Shown: piece by piece, positions 6,138 through 13,914 of the stretch
How the letters are laid out: every line of letters begins with the position of its first letter
Position numbering within the stretch: position 1 is the first letter of the stretch
Assembly: GCA_015055785.1 (NCBI GenBank)
Contig: SVHQ01000025.1
Span: 1-14,212 of the forward strand
Source: Clostridiales bacterium
Lineage (GTDB): Bacteria; Bacillota_A; Clostridia; Christensenellales; Borkfalkiaceae
Direction of reading: 5' to 3'
Length of the DNA: 14,212 nt
Translations under genes and position numbers: made by a program
Notes under the pieces: generated by a model
What the model was told of the DNA's origin: nothing
Database searches by the model: none
The model's input: the letters and a program-made list of their open reading frames with translations, nothing else

Positions 6138-7916
6138 TTATGATAAATTCGCATATTGACTCTTCCAAAGCTCCGCATAAAACCCGCCCTTTTTCAGTAG
6201 CTCCTCATGCTTGCCCACATCCACAATCTCCCCTTTATCTATGGCTAAAATCTTATCCGCGTGCACAATGGTCGAAAGTCGGTGCGCAATTATGAAACAT
6301 GTTCTATTCTTTTGCAATTTATCCATGGCTTTTTGAATATAAATTTCCGTACGCGTATCCACGTCTGACGTTGCTTCATCGAGTATCAATATAGGCTTAT
6401 CCGATAAAAAAGCGCGCGCAATCGTCAACAATTGTTTCTGTCCGCCCGAAAGTGCCGTCCTTTCCGAAAGTACCGTATCATAGCCGTTCGGTAACAAAGA
6501 AATAAATGCATCTGCGTATGCCGATTTTGCGGCGCGCTCTACGTCCTCGCGCGTCGCCCCTGCTTTACCGTAAGCGATATTTTCTGCTACACTTCCCTCA
6601 AACAACCACGTATCTTGTAACACCATGGAAATATTTTCTCGTAAGACCTCTCGATTCATCTGAGCAATATCTTGTCCATCTATATAAATCTTGCCTTTTT
6701 GCGGCTCGTAAAAGCGCATTAAAAGGTTGACAAGCGTCGTTTTTCCACCGCCCGTCGGCCCTACAACAGCTATCTTCTGCCCTGCCAAAGCGTCTAAAGA
6801 AAGTCCTTTCAACACTTCTTTCCCCTCTACGTAGCCAAAATGCACGTCATCAAAACACACGTTGCCCTCTACCGCAGAAGCAAACGAACCCGTTTCCACC
6901 GACATTTCCTTTTCTTCTAAAAATTCATAAACCTTTTTCGCCGAAGAACCTAAAAGCTGCACAGAAGAAAAACCATTGGCAATCAGCATTAGAGGCGTAG
7001 AGAAATTTTTGGAATACAACACAAGCGTTACCACCGTTCCTACGTCCATTTCTCCTTTCACCGACAAGTAGCCGCCCAAAAGGCAAACCACGATAAAAGA
7101 CAGATGATTCACAAAACCGACAACGGGCTGCACAAGAGCCGAAAGAAAATTGGCCTTTTTAGAAATCTTGGATAAACGCTCGCTTATCTGCAAGTACGTT
7201 TCCTGCCTACCCCTTTCCATACCAAAGCTTTTCACCGTTTCCAACCCACCGTACGTTTCCTCTGCAAAGGCATACAATTTATCATATTCATTCCATAATT
7301 TGTCATATTCCTTTGCACTGGTTTTCGCTATCACGGTAGATATCACGGCGGAAAGAGGCGTTAACAGCAATACGATGGTCGCTATCAAAGTATGTTCCGA
7401 AAGCATCATTACAGTCATGACAATAATTTGCAACCCACCCATAATGGTTACGTCAATCGTTTGGTTAATATTCCAACCCATAGTGCCTACGTTATTATGT
7501 ACGCGGGAGAGCATCTCGCCGATAGTCGTTTTATCCAAATAGGAAAGAGGCAAACGAGAAATTTTATCCGAAAGCTGAATACGTTTCCCTGCCGTAATCC
7601 TATTCGTCGTCGTATGATTGATTAAAAAAGCTTTCAAAAAGGAGAATAACGCATAACACGCATACACCAGCAAAAGCCACCATATCGGCTCTTTCAAACC
7701 ATTTAAAAATGTGGCTGCGTCCCCACCATACAGTGAATAATCACTCAACGCGCCCACCAATCTTCCGACAAGCTTTGGTGAAATCACGTTACATACAATC
7801 ACGCCTACGGCGCAAAAGAAAATCAGCACCAACCACCCCCACACGGCGGATAAATCCATTACCATTTGACAAAGCGCCCACAATGCGCCTTTTTTTTCTT
7901 TTATTTTACTTTTCAT
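6138..7916 (-). CDS. ABC exporter half-transporter, canonical NBD subunit
   Basis: 592-aa half-transporter: a six-helix exporter membrane domain (about 25-320) fused to an ATPase domain. Motifs seen: Walker A GPTGGGKT (386-393), Q-loop Gln434, signature LSGGQ (489-493), Walker B LILDE with catalytic Glu514, D-loop SDVD (517-520) and H-loop His545. All catalytic residues are intact. It is the second gene of a pair, its ATG overlapping the upstream stop as ATGA (7916-7913), so the two are translationally coupled and very likely form a heterodimer of the LmrCD/BmrCD/TM287-288 type that exports drugs or other hydrophobic compounds. The substrate cannot be told from sequence. A shared terminator follows. 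Confidence 0.93.
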   Translation of the reverse strand: MKSKIKEKKGALWALCQMVMDLSAVWGWLVLIFFCAVGVIVCNVISPKLVGRLVGALSDYSLYGGDAATFLNGLKEPIWWLLLVYACYALFSFLKAFLINHTTTNRITAGKRIQLSDKISRLPLSYLDKTTIGEMLSRVHNNVGTMGWNINQTIDVTIMGGLQIIVMTVMMLSEHTLIATIVLLLTPLSAVISTVIAKTSAKEYDKLWNEYDKLYAFAEETYGGLETVKSFGMERGRQETYLQISERLSKISKKANFLSALVQPVVGFVNHLSFIVVCLLGGYLSVKGEMDVGTVVTLVLYSKNFSTPLMLIANGFSSVQLLGSSAKKVYEFLEEKEMSVETGSFASAVEGNVCFDDVHFGYVEGKEVLKGLSLDALAGQKIAVVGPTGGGKTTLVNLLMRFYEPQKGKIYIDGQDIAQMNREVLRENISMVLQDTWLFEGSVAENIAYGKAGATREDVERAAKSAYADAFISLLPNGYDTVLSERTALSGGQKQLLTIARAFLSDKPILILDEATSDVDTRTEIYIQKAMDKLQKNRTCFIIAHRLSTIVHADKILAIDKGEIVDVGKHEELLKKGGFYAELWKSQYANLS

Positions 7917-9628
7917 TCGATACCCCCCATTTGCGAAAGGTGAATTTCACGATACAATGCACACTTTTCAAGCAGTTCCTCATGCTTACCCATAGCCAAA
8001 ACTTTGCCTGCATCAAAAACGAAGATATTATCACAGGTCTTTGCCGTGGAAACACGTTGCGTGACAATTATCTTCGTTTTCCCCGCAAGCCGTTTTTTCA
8101 GTCTTGCGCGCAAACGCGACTCCGTTAAAAAGTCCAAAGCTGAAAAGCTATCGTCAAAAATATACACCGCCGCATCCTTTAACAGTGCGCGCGAAATACA
8201 AACACGCTGCTTTTGTCCACCCGATAGATTACCACCACGCTCCTCAATTGCGTAGGAAAGACCTTCTTCATGTTCTTCCAAAAAATTTTGCATTTGCCCA
8301 TCGCAAAGCGCCGTATACACCCTTTCGTCCGTATTATTTTTTGCCGTATCCACGCTTTCTTTTAATTTACCTGAAAATACTATATCACGTTGACGCACAC
8401 AAGAAACACAAGCACGCACCGCCGCAGGCGCATACGCAGAAATATCCTTATCCCCAAAATATATCTTGCCTTCCGTCGGTTTATCCAGCCCACACAAAAG
8501 ACGCACCAAAGTGCTCTTGCCCGAGCCCGTACCGCCGATAAATGCCACCGTTTCTCCTTGATGAATCGTTGCCGACACGCCCGATAACGCAAGGGCATCG
8601 CCTGCATACGAAAAGCCCACGTTTTCCATACGAATACTACCGTCTGCGTGCAATGTTTGAAAATCAAAATCTGCATTTTCGTCTTTTGTGTGCAAAATCT
8701 CCAACAAACGCTTACAATTTATACGAAATCTGGGAATTTCAGCAAGAAAATAGGACACGCTTAATATGCCGCTTGTAATCATACCTACGTATTCCATCAC
8801 CGCAAACACACCGCCTGCCGTCAACAACGTATCAGGTTGCGTGAGTTGTTTTGCTCCGACTGCAATAATGAAAATAGTGGCAACGTTCAATACAAACATG
8901 GATATCGGCGCAATCAAATCCGAACGCATATTCCCACGCACAATACTTTTCGACATGATTCGCGTTGCGTCCACTATTTTTTCTTGTTCCGTCTGTTCTT
9001 GGTTAAAAGCGCGTACCACGCGTATTCCCGATAAACGCGAACGTATCAACGCATTTTGTTTATCTATCTGTTTTTCTGAAATATCCCAATGTTTGTGGGT
9101 ATTTCGGCTGCACAAAAACGCCACAATCACCACCACAGGCGTAAACGCCAATAAAATACATGCTAACGCCGCCGATTTACGAAAGGCAAGTATCGTACCG
9201 GCAATCAATGTAATCGGAATAGAGGATAACATGGAAATCACCGTCCCCATTACGTCGCCTACGCGATCCACGTCGTCAATCGAACGGGTAAGAAGCGCGC
9301 CCGCACCAAAAGCTTTTGCATCCTTAGGGGACATACAAAGCACTTTTTTAAATATCCGTATCCGCAAATCATGATTAAAACTAATAATCGCATCATTCCC
9401 TATTTTATAAGAAGCAACCACCAATGCCACGTCCGCCACGGTAACCGCCGCCATCCATGCGCACGCCTTATATACGTACTGCAAATCACCTTTATGTATC
9501 CCAAAATCCACCACGTTTGTCATGAGCGTCGGAAGTGCCACCATGCAAAGCGTGCCAAGTACGTCCAATAAAAACGTGATGCCAAGCGGTAAAATATATT
9601 TTTTTATTCCCTTAAAAATTTCCCTCAT
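7913..9628 (-). CDS. ABC exporter half-transporter, degenerate NBD subunit
   Basis: 571-aa half-transporter, promoter-proximal gene of the pair. A membrane domain (about 10-300) is followed by an ATPase domain: Walker A GGTGSGKS (365-372), Q-loop Gln413, signature LSGGQ (468-472). The Walker B reads VYIFDD, so the catalytic Glu position (493) is Asp, and the H-loop reads VTQRVS with Gln524 in place of His. This Asp/Gln pair is the known mark of the degenerate site in heterodimeric exporters such as TM287/288, where only one ATP site turns over fast. AAGGAG (9639-9634 on minus) is 5 nt before the ATG. A leader of about 270 nt precedes it. No regulator gene is next to the pair. Confidence 0.93.
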   Translation of the reverse strand: MREIFKGIKKYILPLGITFLLDVLGTLCMVALPTLMTNVVDFGIHKGDLQYVYKACAWMAAVTVADVALVVASYKIGNDAIISFNHDLRIRIFKKVLCMSPKDAKAFGAGALLTRSIDDVDRVGDVMGTVISMLSSIPITLIAGTILAFRKSAALACILLAFTPVVVIVAFLCSRNTHKHWDISEKQIDKQNALIRSRLSGIRVVRAFNQEQTEQEKIVDATRIMSKSIVRGNMRSDLIAPISMFVLNVATIFIIAVGAKQLTQPDTLLTAGGVFAVMEYVGMITSGILSVSYFLAEIPRFRINCKRLLEILHTKDENADFDFQTLHADGSIRMENVGFSYAGDALALSGVSATIHQGETVAFIGGTGSGKSTLVRLLCGLDKPTEGKIYFGDKDISAYAPAAVRACVSCVRQRDIVFSGKLKESVDTAKNNTDERVYTALCDGQMQNFLEEHEEGLSYAIEERGGNLSGGQKQRVCISRALLKDAAVYIFDDSFSALDFLTESRLRARLKKRLAGKTKIIVTQRVSTAKTCDNIFVFDAGKVLAMGKHEELLEKCALYREIHLSQMGGIE

Positions 9629-9897
9629 ACTTACTCCTTGGAAAAACTTTTTTCATCATCCGCTTGTCGATTTTCCTCAAAAAGCACAAAAAAAATGCGC
9701 AAAGAACTGACTTTGTCTTCACACATAAAAATACACGCAGAAAAAACGTAATATTTTACGCTGAGATAAACATTCGTCAAATCTGAAAAAAATCGCAAGC
9801 CAAAAAACACCCTATACGGGATCTTTCAACTATTACTCTTTTTCTCAAATATTCATCGTCATGTTTATTCTCTTCCTGCTCCTTACATTATTCAATT
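9629..9897 (-). promoter_or_regulatory. Long 5' leader of the ABC exporter operon
   Basis: About 269 nt lie between the predicted transcription start (near 9897) and the first ATG. Read on minus, it contains a 5-codon ORF MTMNI (9862-9845) preceded by GGAAGA at 8 nt. It also has a 7-bp hairpin with one wobble, AGCGTAA/TTACGTT (9762-9746), running into a T-run (to 9741), and a CAAAG/CTTTG hairpin (9715-9700) followed by eight T's (9696-9689). A 59-codon ORF ends at the operon's ribosome binding site. This arrangement resembles leaders that attenuate transporter genes, as bmrB does for bmrCD. No known riboswitch was recognised. The regulatory role is inference. Confidence 0.4.
9631..9810 (-). 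CDS. Possible 59-aa leader ORF (doubtful)
   Basis: From GTG at 9810 the frame stays open for 59 codons and ends at a TAA (9633-9631) only 2 nt before the ABC exporter ATG, overlapping its ribosome binding site. The product would be Phe-rich at the start (VFFGLRFFSDL) and charged at the end (ENRQADDEKSFSKE). No clear Shine-Dalgarno sequence precedes the GTG and I recognise no family. An ATG at codon 29 (MCEDKV...) is an alternative start, also without a good site. It may be chance in AT-rich DNA; only its position makes it worth listing. Confidence 0.2.
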   Translation of the reverse strand: MFFGLRFFSDLTNVYLSVKYYVFSACIFMCEDKVSSLRIFFVLFEENRQADDEKSFSKE

Positions 9898-9903
9898 ATA
9901 TGT

Positions 9904-9932
9904 ATTATACTCCCCATTTCTTACAATGTCAA
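9904..9932 (-). promoter_or_regulatory. Consensus promoter of the ABC exporter operon
   Basis: Read on minus, TTGACA (9932-9927), a 17-bp spacer and TATAAT (9909-9904); both hexamers match the consensus exactly. The strength suggests control after initiation, by a repressor or by the leader. Confidence 0.92.
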
Positions 9933-9960
9933 GTATTTTATGAAAAATTCTCATATTTAT

Positions 9961-10003
9961 AAAAACAAAACGCGAGCCCCCTTTACATTACAAAGGGAGC
10001 TCG
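9961..10003 (-). terminator. Terminator of trpS
   Basis: A 12-bp stem with one wobble (10003-9992 with 9984-9973, 7-nt loop), followed on minus by CGTTTTGTTTTT. It begins 13 nt after the trpS stop and separates it from the ABC promoter. Confidence 0.88.
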
Positions 10004-10016
10004 TTCTTATTGATAT

Positions 10017-11069
10017 TTATTTTCTATCGGCAAAATAATTAATCTTCATCGCTTGCTTTACTTCGTCAAGGGTCTGTGCAGCAACCTTTCTCGCCTCTTC
10101 GCTTCCCTTATACAAAATATCCCAAACGGCAGGCAAATCCTTTGCCAACTCCTCACGATGTGTACGGATAGGCTCCAACGTTTCCTGCATAACTTCGTTG
10201 AGGAACTTCTTCACTTTCATATCCCCCAAACCACCGCGTTCGTAATGTGCTTTCAATTCATCTAAATTCGCATAGTCGGGTAAATATTTCTTGAAATGTT
10301 CTTCGTTCGAGAAAGCGTCAAGATAAATAAAAGTGGGATTATTTTTCGTATCACCAGGGTCGCTCACCTTGATATGATTGGGGTCAGTGTACATACCCAT
10401 AACCTTACGTTTGATTTCGTCCGCGCTGTCGGAAAGATATATACAATTGCCAAGCGATTTACTCATCTTCGCCATACCGTCCGTACCAGGCAAACGCAAA
10501 CATGCCTTGTTATCAGGCAATACCGCTTTCGGTTCTACAAGCGTTTCGCCATACAAACCGTTAAAGCTTCTCACAATTTCACGCGCTTGTTCAAGCATAG
10601 GCAGTTGATCTTCCCCAACGGGAACGGTCGTTGCTTTGAATGCCGTAATATCCGCCGTTTGTGATACGGGATAGGTCAAGAACCCCATGGGAATGGAAGC
10701 TTCGAAATTACGCATTTTCAATTCCGCTTTCACCGTCGGATTACGTTCCAAACGAGCAAGCGTAACAAGATTCATATAATAAAAAGTAAGTTCGGTGAGC
10801 TGTTCCACGTAAGACTGAATGAAAATTGTCGATTTATTGGGGTCAAGACCGCAAGCAAGATAATCCAGCGCAACTTCCGTAATATTTGCGCGCACTTTAT
10901 CGGGATTATCGAAATTGTCAGTGAATGCCTGCGCGTCTGCAATCATGATGTAAATTTTATCAAATTTACCGCTATTTTGCAATTCCACGCGGCGTCTTAA
11001 AGAGCCTACGTAATGCCCAATATGCAATTTCCCTGTGGGTCTGTCACCCGTCAAAATAATATTTTTCAT
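10017..11069 (-). CDS. trpS: Tryptophanyl-tRNA synthetase, RPTG type
   Basis: 350-aa class I aminoacyl-tRNA synthetase that charges tRNA-Trp. The nucleotide-binding motif reads LHIGHY (15-20) and the second class I motif is KMSKS (201-205). The start [14 protein letters not shown] differs from the usual SGIQPSG-x-x-x-IGN of Bacillus and E. coli TrpRS and resembles the second clade (TrpRS II, as in Deinococcus and some Streptomyces auxiliary enzymes). The residue matching Bacillus His43 appears to be Gln47 (IADAQAFT). AGGAG (11082-11078 on minus) lies 8 nt before the ATG. No T-box leader is visible upstream and no strong promoter was found, so it may be read partly from the pyr operon. The enzyme call is firm; the clade is from remembered sequences. 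Confidence 0.95.
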   Translation of the reverse strand: MKNIILTGDRPTGKLHIGHYVGSLRRRVELQNSGKFDKIYIMIADAQAFTDNFDNPDKVRANITEVALDYLACGLDPNKSTIFIQSYVEQLTELTFYYMNLVTLARLERNPTVKAELKMRNFEASIPMGFLTYPVSQTADITAFKATTVPVGEDQLPMLEQAREIVRSFNGLYGETLVEPKAVLPDNKACLRLPGTDGMAKMSKSLGNCIYLSDSADEIKRKVMGMYTDPNHIKVSDPGDTKNNPTFIYLDAFSNEEHFKKYLPDYANLDELKAHYERGGLGDMKVKKFLNEVMQETLEPIRTHREELAKDLPAVWDILYKGSEEARKVAAQTLDEVKQAMKINYFADRK

Positions 11070-11132
11070 CTGCTTTTCTCCTATACTCTCTTTTTAGGTA
11101 TAATATGTCTATATTTTTCGCATACTGCGGAT

Positions 11133-11339
11133 ATGAAACGAAACTATTCCATCGCCACCGCGGCGTGCTTCTTAATTGCTGCATTTTTTATCTTTACAAG
11201 CAACCATGTACGCGTTGAACACTCTCTTTCCCCCGATTATTCCAAAGAAATCACACAACGTTTTCATTGGGAGAAAGACGAGCCCGCGTTAAAAACGCCA
11301 AAACTTGATAGAAATTTCTTTTCACATTTTCCGCGCTGA
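11133..11339 (+). CDS. Small signal-anchored protein of unknown function
   Basis: 68-aa ORF in the gap between trpS and pyrE, opposite in direction to both. Residues 1-4 are basic (MKRN) and 5-22 are hydrophobic (through FLIAAFFIF), as in a signal peptide or single membrane anchor. The rest is polar and charged (VEHSLSPDYSKEI, then a basic PKLDRNFFSHFPR end). No family is recognised. Support: the stop codon lies inside the stem of a good plus-strand terminator, and TATAAT stands at 11099-11104 about 29 nt before the ATG. Against: no clear -35 and only a poor GCGGA next to the ATG as ribosome binding site. Could be a real exported peptide or chance. Confidence 0.45.
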   Translation: MKRNYSIATAACFLIAAFFIFTSNHVRVEHSLSPDYSKEITQRFHWEKDEPALKTPKLDRNFFSHFPR

Positions 11340-11357
11340 GTTCTGCTCAGCGTTTTT
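11334..11357 (+). terminator. Plus-strand terminator between trpS and pyrE
   Basis: A perfect 7-bp stem CGCTGAG/CTCAGCG (11334-11340 with 11346-11352, loop TTCTG) followed by five T's and ATTTATTTT. Only the plus side has a T-run, so it ends a plus-strand transcript. It lies 8 nt downstream of the pyrE stop, where on minus it is just a hairpin. Confidence 0.75.
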
Positions 11358-11359
11358 AT

Positions 11360-12022
11360 TTATTTTGCGCCGTACACTTCGCGATATTTATACATAGCAG
11401 GCAAATATTCCTTACCGTCCACTACGCCCTCTTCAATCGCTGCGATGATATCGTCCATCGTTACAACGGAATATACGTCAATGCCAAATTCTTTCTTTGC
11501 CTCGGACACAGCCGACAAATCGCTTGTCAAACCCTTTTCGCGTCTATCCACGGAAATAATCATGCCCACCACTTGCACTTTTGCTGCCGCTTCCAATTTC
11601 GGCAAAATTTCACGCAAAGCCTTTCCCGACGTCATAACGTCCTCGATGATGATGACCTTTTCCCCGTCCACAAGCTGTTTTCCAACAAACAAACCGCCTT
11701 CACCGTGGTCTTTGGCTTCCTTTCTATCAAAGCAATAGTTGATTTCTTTATCATAGCCGTGATACATAGCCACTGCCGTTGCTACAGAGAGAGGTATCCC
11801 TTTATACGCAGGGCCTACCAGCGTTTCCGCTTCTAAACCGTTTTCCATAATACAAGCGGCATAATACTCACCCAATTTTGCAAGCTGTTTGCCTGTTTTA
11901 TAATTCCCTGTGTTAATGAAATAAGGTGCAATTCTGCCGCTCTTGAGGGTAAATTCCCCAAACTTCAACACGCCGTTGTTCACCATAAAACGAATAAATT
12001 CCTGCTTATACGTATATTCCAT
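11360..12022 (-). CDS. pyrE: Orotate phosphoribosyltransferase
   Basis: 220-aa cytosolic enzyme making OMP from orotate and PRPP, the fifth step of UMP synthesis. The PRPP-binding motif VIIIEDVMTSGKA (123-135) and the flexible catalytic loop DRKEAKDHGEGG (99-110) are intact, as is the N-terminal FTLKSGR-x-APYF block (24-35). Length is normal. AAAGGAG (12039-12033 on minus) is about 10 nt before the ATG. It is the last pyr gene of the operon here, 38 nt after pyrD. Confidence 0.97.
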   Translation of the reverse strand: MEYTYKQEFIRFMVNNGVLKFGEFTLKSGRIAPYFINTGNYKTGKQLAKLGEYYAACIMENGLEAETLVGPAYKGIPLSVATAVAMYHGYDKEINYCFDRKEAKDHGEGGLFVGKQLVDGEKVIIIEDVMTSGKALREILPKLEAAAKVQVVGMIISVDRREKGLTSDLSAVSEAKKEFGIDVYSVVTMDDIIAAIEEGVVDGKEYLPAMYKYREVYGAK

Positions 12023-12060
12023 AATGCCTTTTCTCCTTTATTTTTCAATGAATGCATCGA

Positions 12061-12978
12061 TTATTTCCCATTTAATTGTAACGTTCCCGTCAATTCCGCA
12101 ACGTTAGCTACGTTATGTTTATCACACCAAGCGTTCAAGCCCTCGATAATTTTCGGCATTGCGTAAGGGTCGCTAAAATTCGCCGTACCTACCTGCACCG
12201 CCGTTGCACCAGCCATTAAAAATTCAATCGCGTCCTCAGCGCACGTGATACCGCCCATACCAATCACGGGAATCTTCACAGCCTGCGAAGCCTCGTAGGT
12301 CATGCGCACCGCAATCGGTTTTACGCCCGCCCCCGACACACCGCCCGTATTATTGGCGATGATGGGTCTGCGGCGTTCGATGTCAATTGCCATGCCTGTC
12401 AAAGTATTGATGAGAGAAATACAGTCCGCACCGCCGCGCTCCGCCGCTTTTGCGTTTTCCGCGATACTCTCGACGTTGGGGGATAATTTTACGATAAGCG
12501 GCGTACTGCCCGCGCCTTTTTTTGCCACGCGCGTCACTTCTTCCACCGTTTCAGGCTTAATACCAAACGCCATACCGCCGCTTTTCACGTTAGGGCAGGA
12601 AATATTCAGCTCAATCATATCGACTTTTCCGCTAAGCCGCGCGCAGATTTTTTCATAATCGTCCAACGTTTTACCTGCCACATTCGCAATCACACGCGTG
12701 CCCGTTGATTTTAACCATTCCAAATCATGTTCTATGAAATGTTCTACGCCGGGGTTTTGCAAACCGACCGCGTTCAAAATCACGCCGCGCGATTCGGCAA
12801 TACGCGGCACAGGATTGCCAAGACGAGGTTCTAACGTCAAGCCTTTCGTGGAAACGCCACCGATTTGCCCAATATCGTAAAGTTCGTTAAACTCGCGCCC
12901 AAACCCGTAGGTACCGCTCGCCGCAATCAAGGGATTTTTAAACTGAACACCACAAAGATTCACCGATAAATTCGCCAT
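12061..12978 (-). CDS. pyrD: Dihydroorotate dehydrogenase (NAD+), class 1B catalytic subunit
   Basis: 305-aa FMN enzyme oxidising dihydroorotate to orotate. Seen: N-terminal NPLIAASGTYGFG (15-27), the STKGLTLEPRLGNP-x-PR block (43-59), NAVGLQNPG (69-77), the active-site loop NISCPNVK with base Cys128, and FMN-phosphate-binding glycine motifs (NNTGGVSG; IGMGGI; AVQVGTA). A catalytic Cys together with an adjacent pyrK identifies class 1B, which passes electrons to NAD+. AAAGGAT (12992-12986 on minus) is about 8 nt before the ATG. It lies 54 nt after pyrK and 38 nt before pyrE. Confidence 0.97.
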   Translation of the reverse strand: MANLSVNLCGVQFKNPLIAASGTYGFGREFNELYDIGQIGGVSTKGLTLEPRLGNPVPRIAESRGVILNAVGLQNPGVEHFIEHDLEWLKSTGTRVIANVAGKTLDDYEKICARLSGKVDMIELNISCPNVKSGGMAFGIKPETVEEVTRVAKKGAGSTPLIVKLSPNVESIAENAKAAERGGADCISLINTLTGMAIDIERRRPIIANNTGGVSGAGVKPIAVRMTYEASQAVKIPVIGMGGITCAEDAIEFLMAGATAVQVGTANFSDPYAMPKIIEGLNAWCDKHNVANVAELTGTLQLNGK

Positions 12979-13032
12979 AATTTTTATCCTTTCTTATATC
13001 AAACTAAGCCTAAGGGATTCCTTTCTCTACCC

Positions 13033-13788
13033 TTACAATATCACGTCTTTTGCGTTAAATACAGGTCCGTCTTTACACACGCGCGCGTGCTGACCGTTTG
13101 TCATATCGCATACACACACAAGACACGCACCAATGCCGCAACCCATTCTTTCTTCCAAGGAAACGAAACAATTCAAGTTTTCCTTTTCTACCACTGCTTT
13201 CAAAGCGCGGAGCATGGGAGTAGGTCCACACGCCAACACCACGTCAGGACGGTTGCCTTTTTCTAAATCCGCAACAAAAGCTTGCACAGCGTTCATCTGC
13301 TCGCCATAGCTCCCATCGTCCGTCACCGCAACAAAACGAGTTGCTTTTTTAAATTCTTCTACGCCGCACACCGCGTCCTTGTTTCGATAACCGATGTATG
13401 CCGAAATGATTTTTTCACCATAATATTCACGCAAAACGGAAATGAGCGGGAATACGCCAACACCGCCGCCAACAAGCGCAATTTTCTTTTCATTTTCTTC
13501 CACAAAAAATCCGTTTCCAAGCGGCATAAGCACGTTTAATCTCACACCTGCCCCCATCGTTTTCAATTTTTGTGTACCCTCGCCTTTGATTTGATAACAG
13601 AAAGTGACTTCATTGGAATCCACTTTACAAACAGCGATAGGACGACGCAAAAGATGCGTTCCGCCGACGGAGATATCCCCAAATTGTCCGCAACGCACCT
13701 TGGCTTCTTCTCCAAGGTCAAACGTCACCGCGTAGATATTTTCCGCTATTTTCTCATTCTTTACAATCGTTGCAACGTAATCTTTCAT
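13033..13788 (-). CDS. pyrK: Dihydroorotate dehydrogenase electron-transfer subunit
   Basis: 251-aa flavo-iron-sulfur partner of PyrD. It holds FAD and a 2Fe-2S cluster and passes electrons from FMN to NAD+. An FAD-binding LLRRPIAV (46-53), a nucleotide-binding VGGGVGVFPL (106-115), CGPTPML (187-193) and the cluster cysteines Cys217-x4-Cys222-x2-Cys225-x12-Cys238 (EERMGCGIGACLVC...RVCKDGPVF) are all seen. Length is normal. AAGGA (13803-13799 on minus) is about 10 nt before the ATG. The 126-nt gap to pyrF upstream is mostly filled by a repeat array. Confidence 0.97.
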   Translation of the reverse strand: MKDYVATIVKNEKIAENIYAVTFDLGEEAKVRCGQFGDISVGGTHLLRRPIAVCKVDSNEVTFCYQIKGEGTQKLKTMGAGVRLNVLMPLGNGFFVEENEKKIALVGGGVGVFPLISVLREYYGEKIISAYIGYRNKDAVCGVEEFKKATRFVAVTDDGSYGEQMNAVQAFVADLEKGNRPDVVLACGPTPMLRALKAVVEKENLNCFVSLEERMGCGIGACLVCVCDMTNGQHARVCKDGPVFNAKDVIL

Positions 13789-13816
13789 AATTTGAAAATC
13801 CTTATTATAAACAAAG

Positions 13817-13910
13817 CCTCAACGGCATTAAAAATGCCAATTCACGCACCGCAAGGCGCAATGCACTGAGCGTAGCGAAAATTCACGCAAGGCAGAGCCT
13901 TGCAATTCAC
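13817..13910 (-). repeat. Heptamer/palindrome array between pyrF and pyrK
   Basis: Read on minus, four units start with GTGAATT or a close variant. Unit 1 is 13910-13887: GTGAATT then the perfect palindrome GCAAGGC-TCT-GCCTTGC. Unit 2 is 13886-13867: GTGAATT then TTCGCTACGCTCA, no clear stem. Unit 3 is 13866-13846: GTGCATT then GCGCC-TTGC-GGTGC, a 5-bp stem with one wobble. Unit 4 is 13845-13824: GTGAATT then the perfect GGCATT-TTT-AATGCC, and then GTTGAGG. The heptamer is kept while the stem sequences change, as in a family of small hairpin modules. The array starts 4 nt after the pyrF stop. It may affect RNA stability or processing in the operon; its function is unknown. Confidence 0.7.
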
Positions 13911-13914
13911 TTTT

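Noticed and set aside
8104..8541. 145-aa plus-strand ORF within the ABC gene
   Set aside because: Antisense shadow of the ATPase domain; no start signal and no recognisable domain.
11070..11359. T-box leader controlling trpS
   Set aside because: A GCCGCGGTGGCG stretch on minus looked similar, but the T-box core with GGTGG-x-ACCGCG order and a following terminator is absent.
13817..13910. CRISPR array
   Set aside because: The repeated part is only 7 bp, the intervening segments are 13-17 bp and mostly palindromic, and no cas gene is near.
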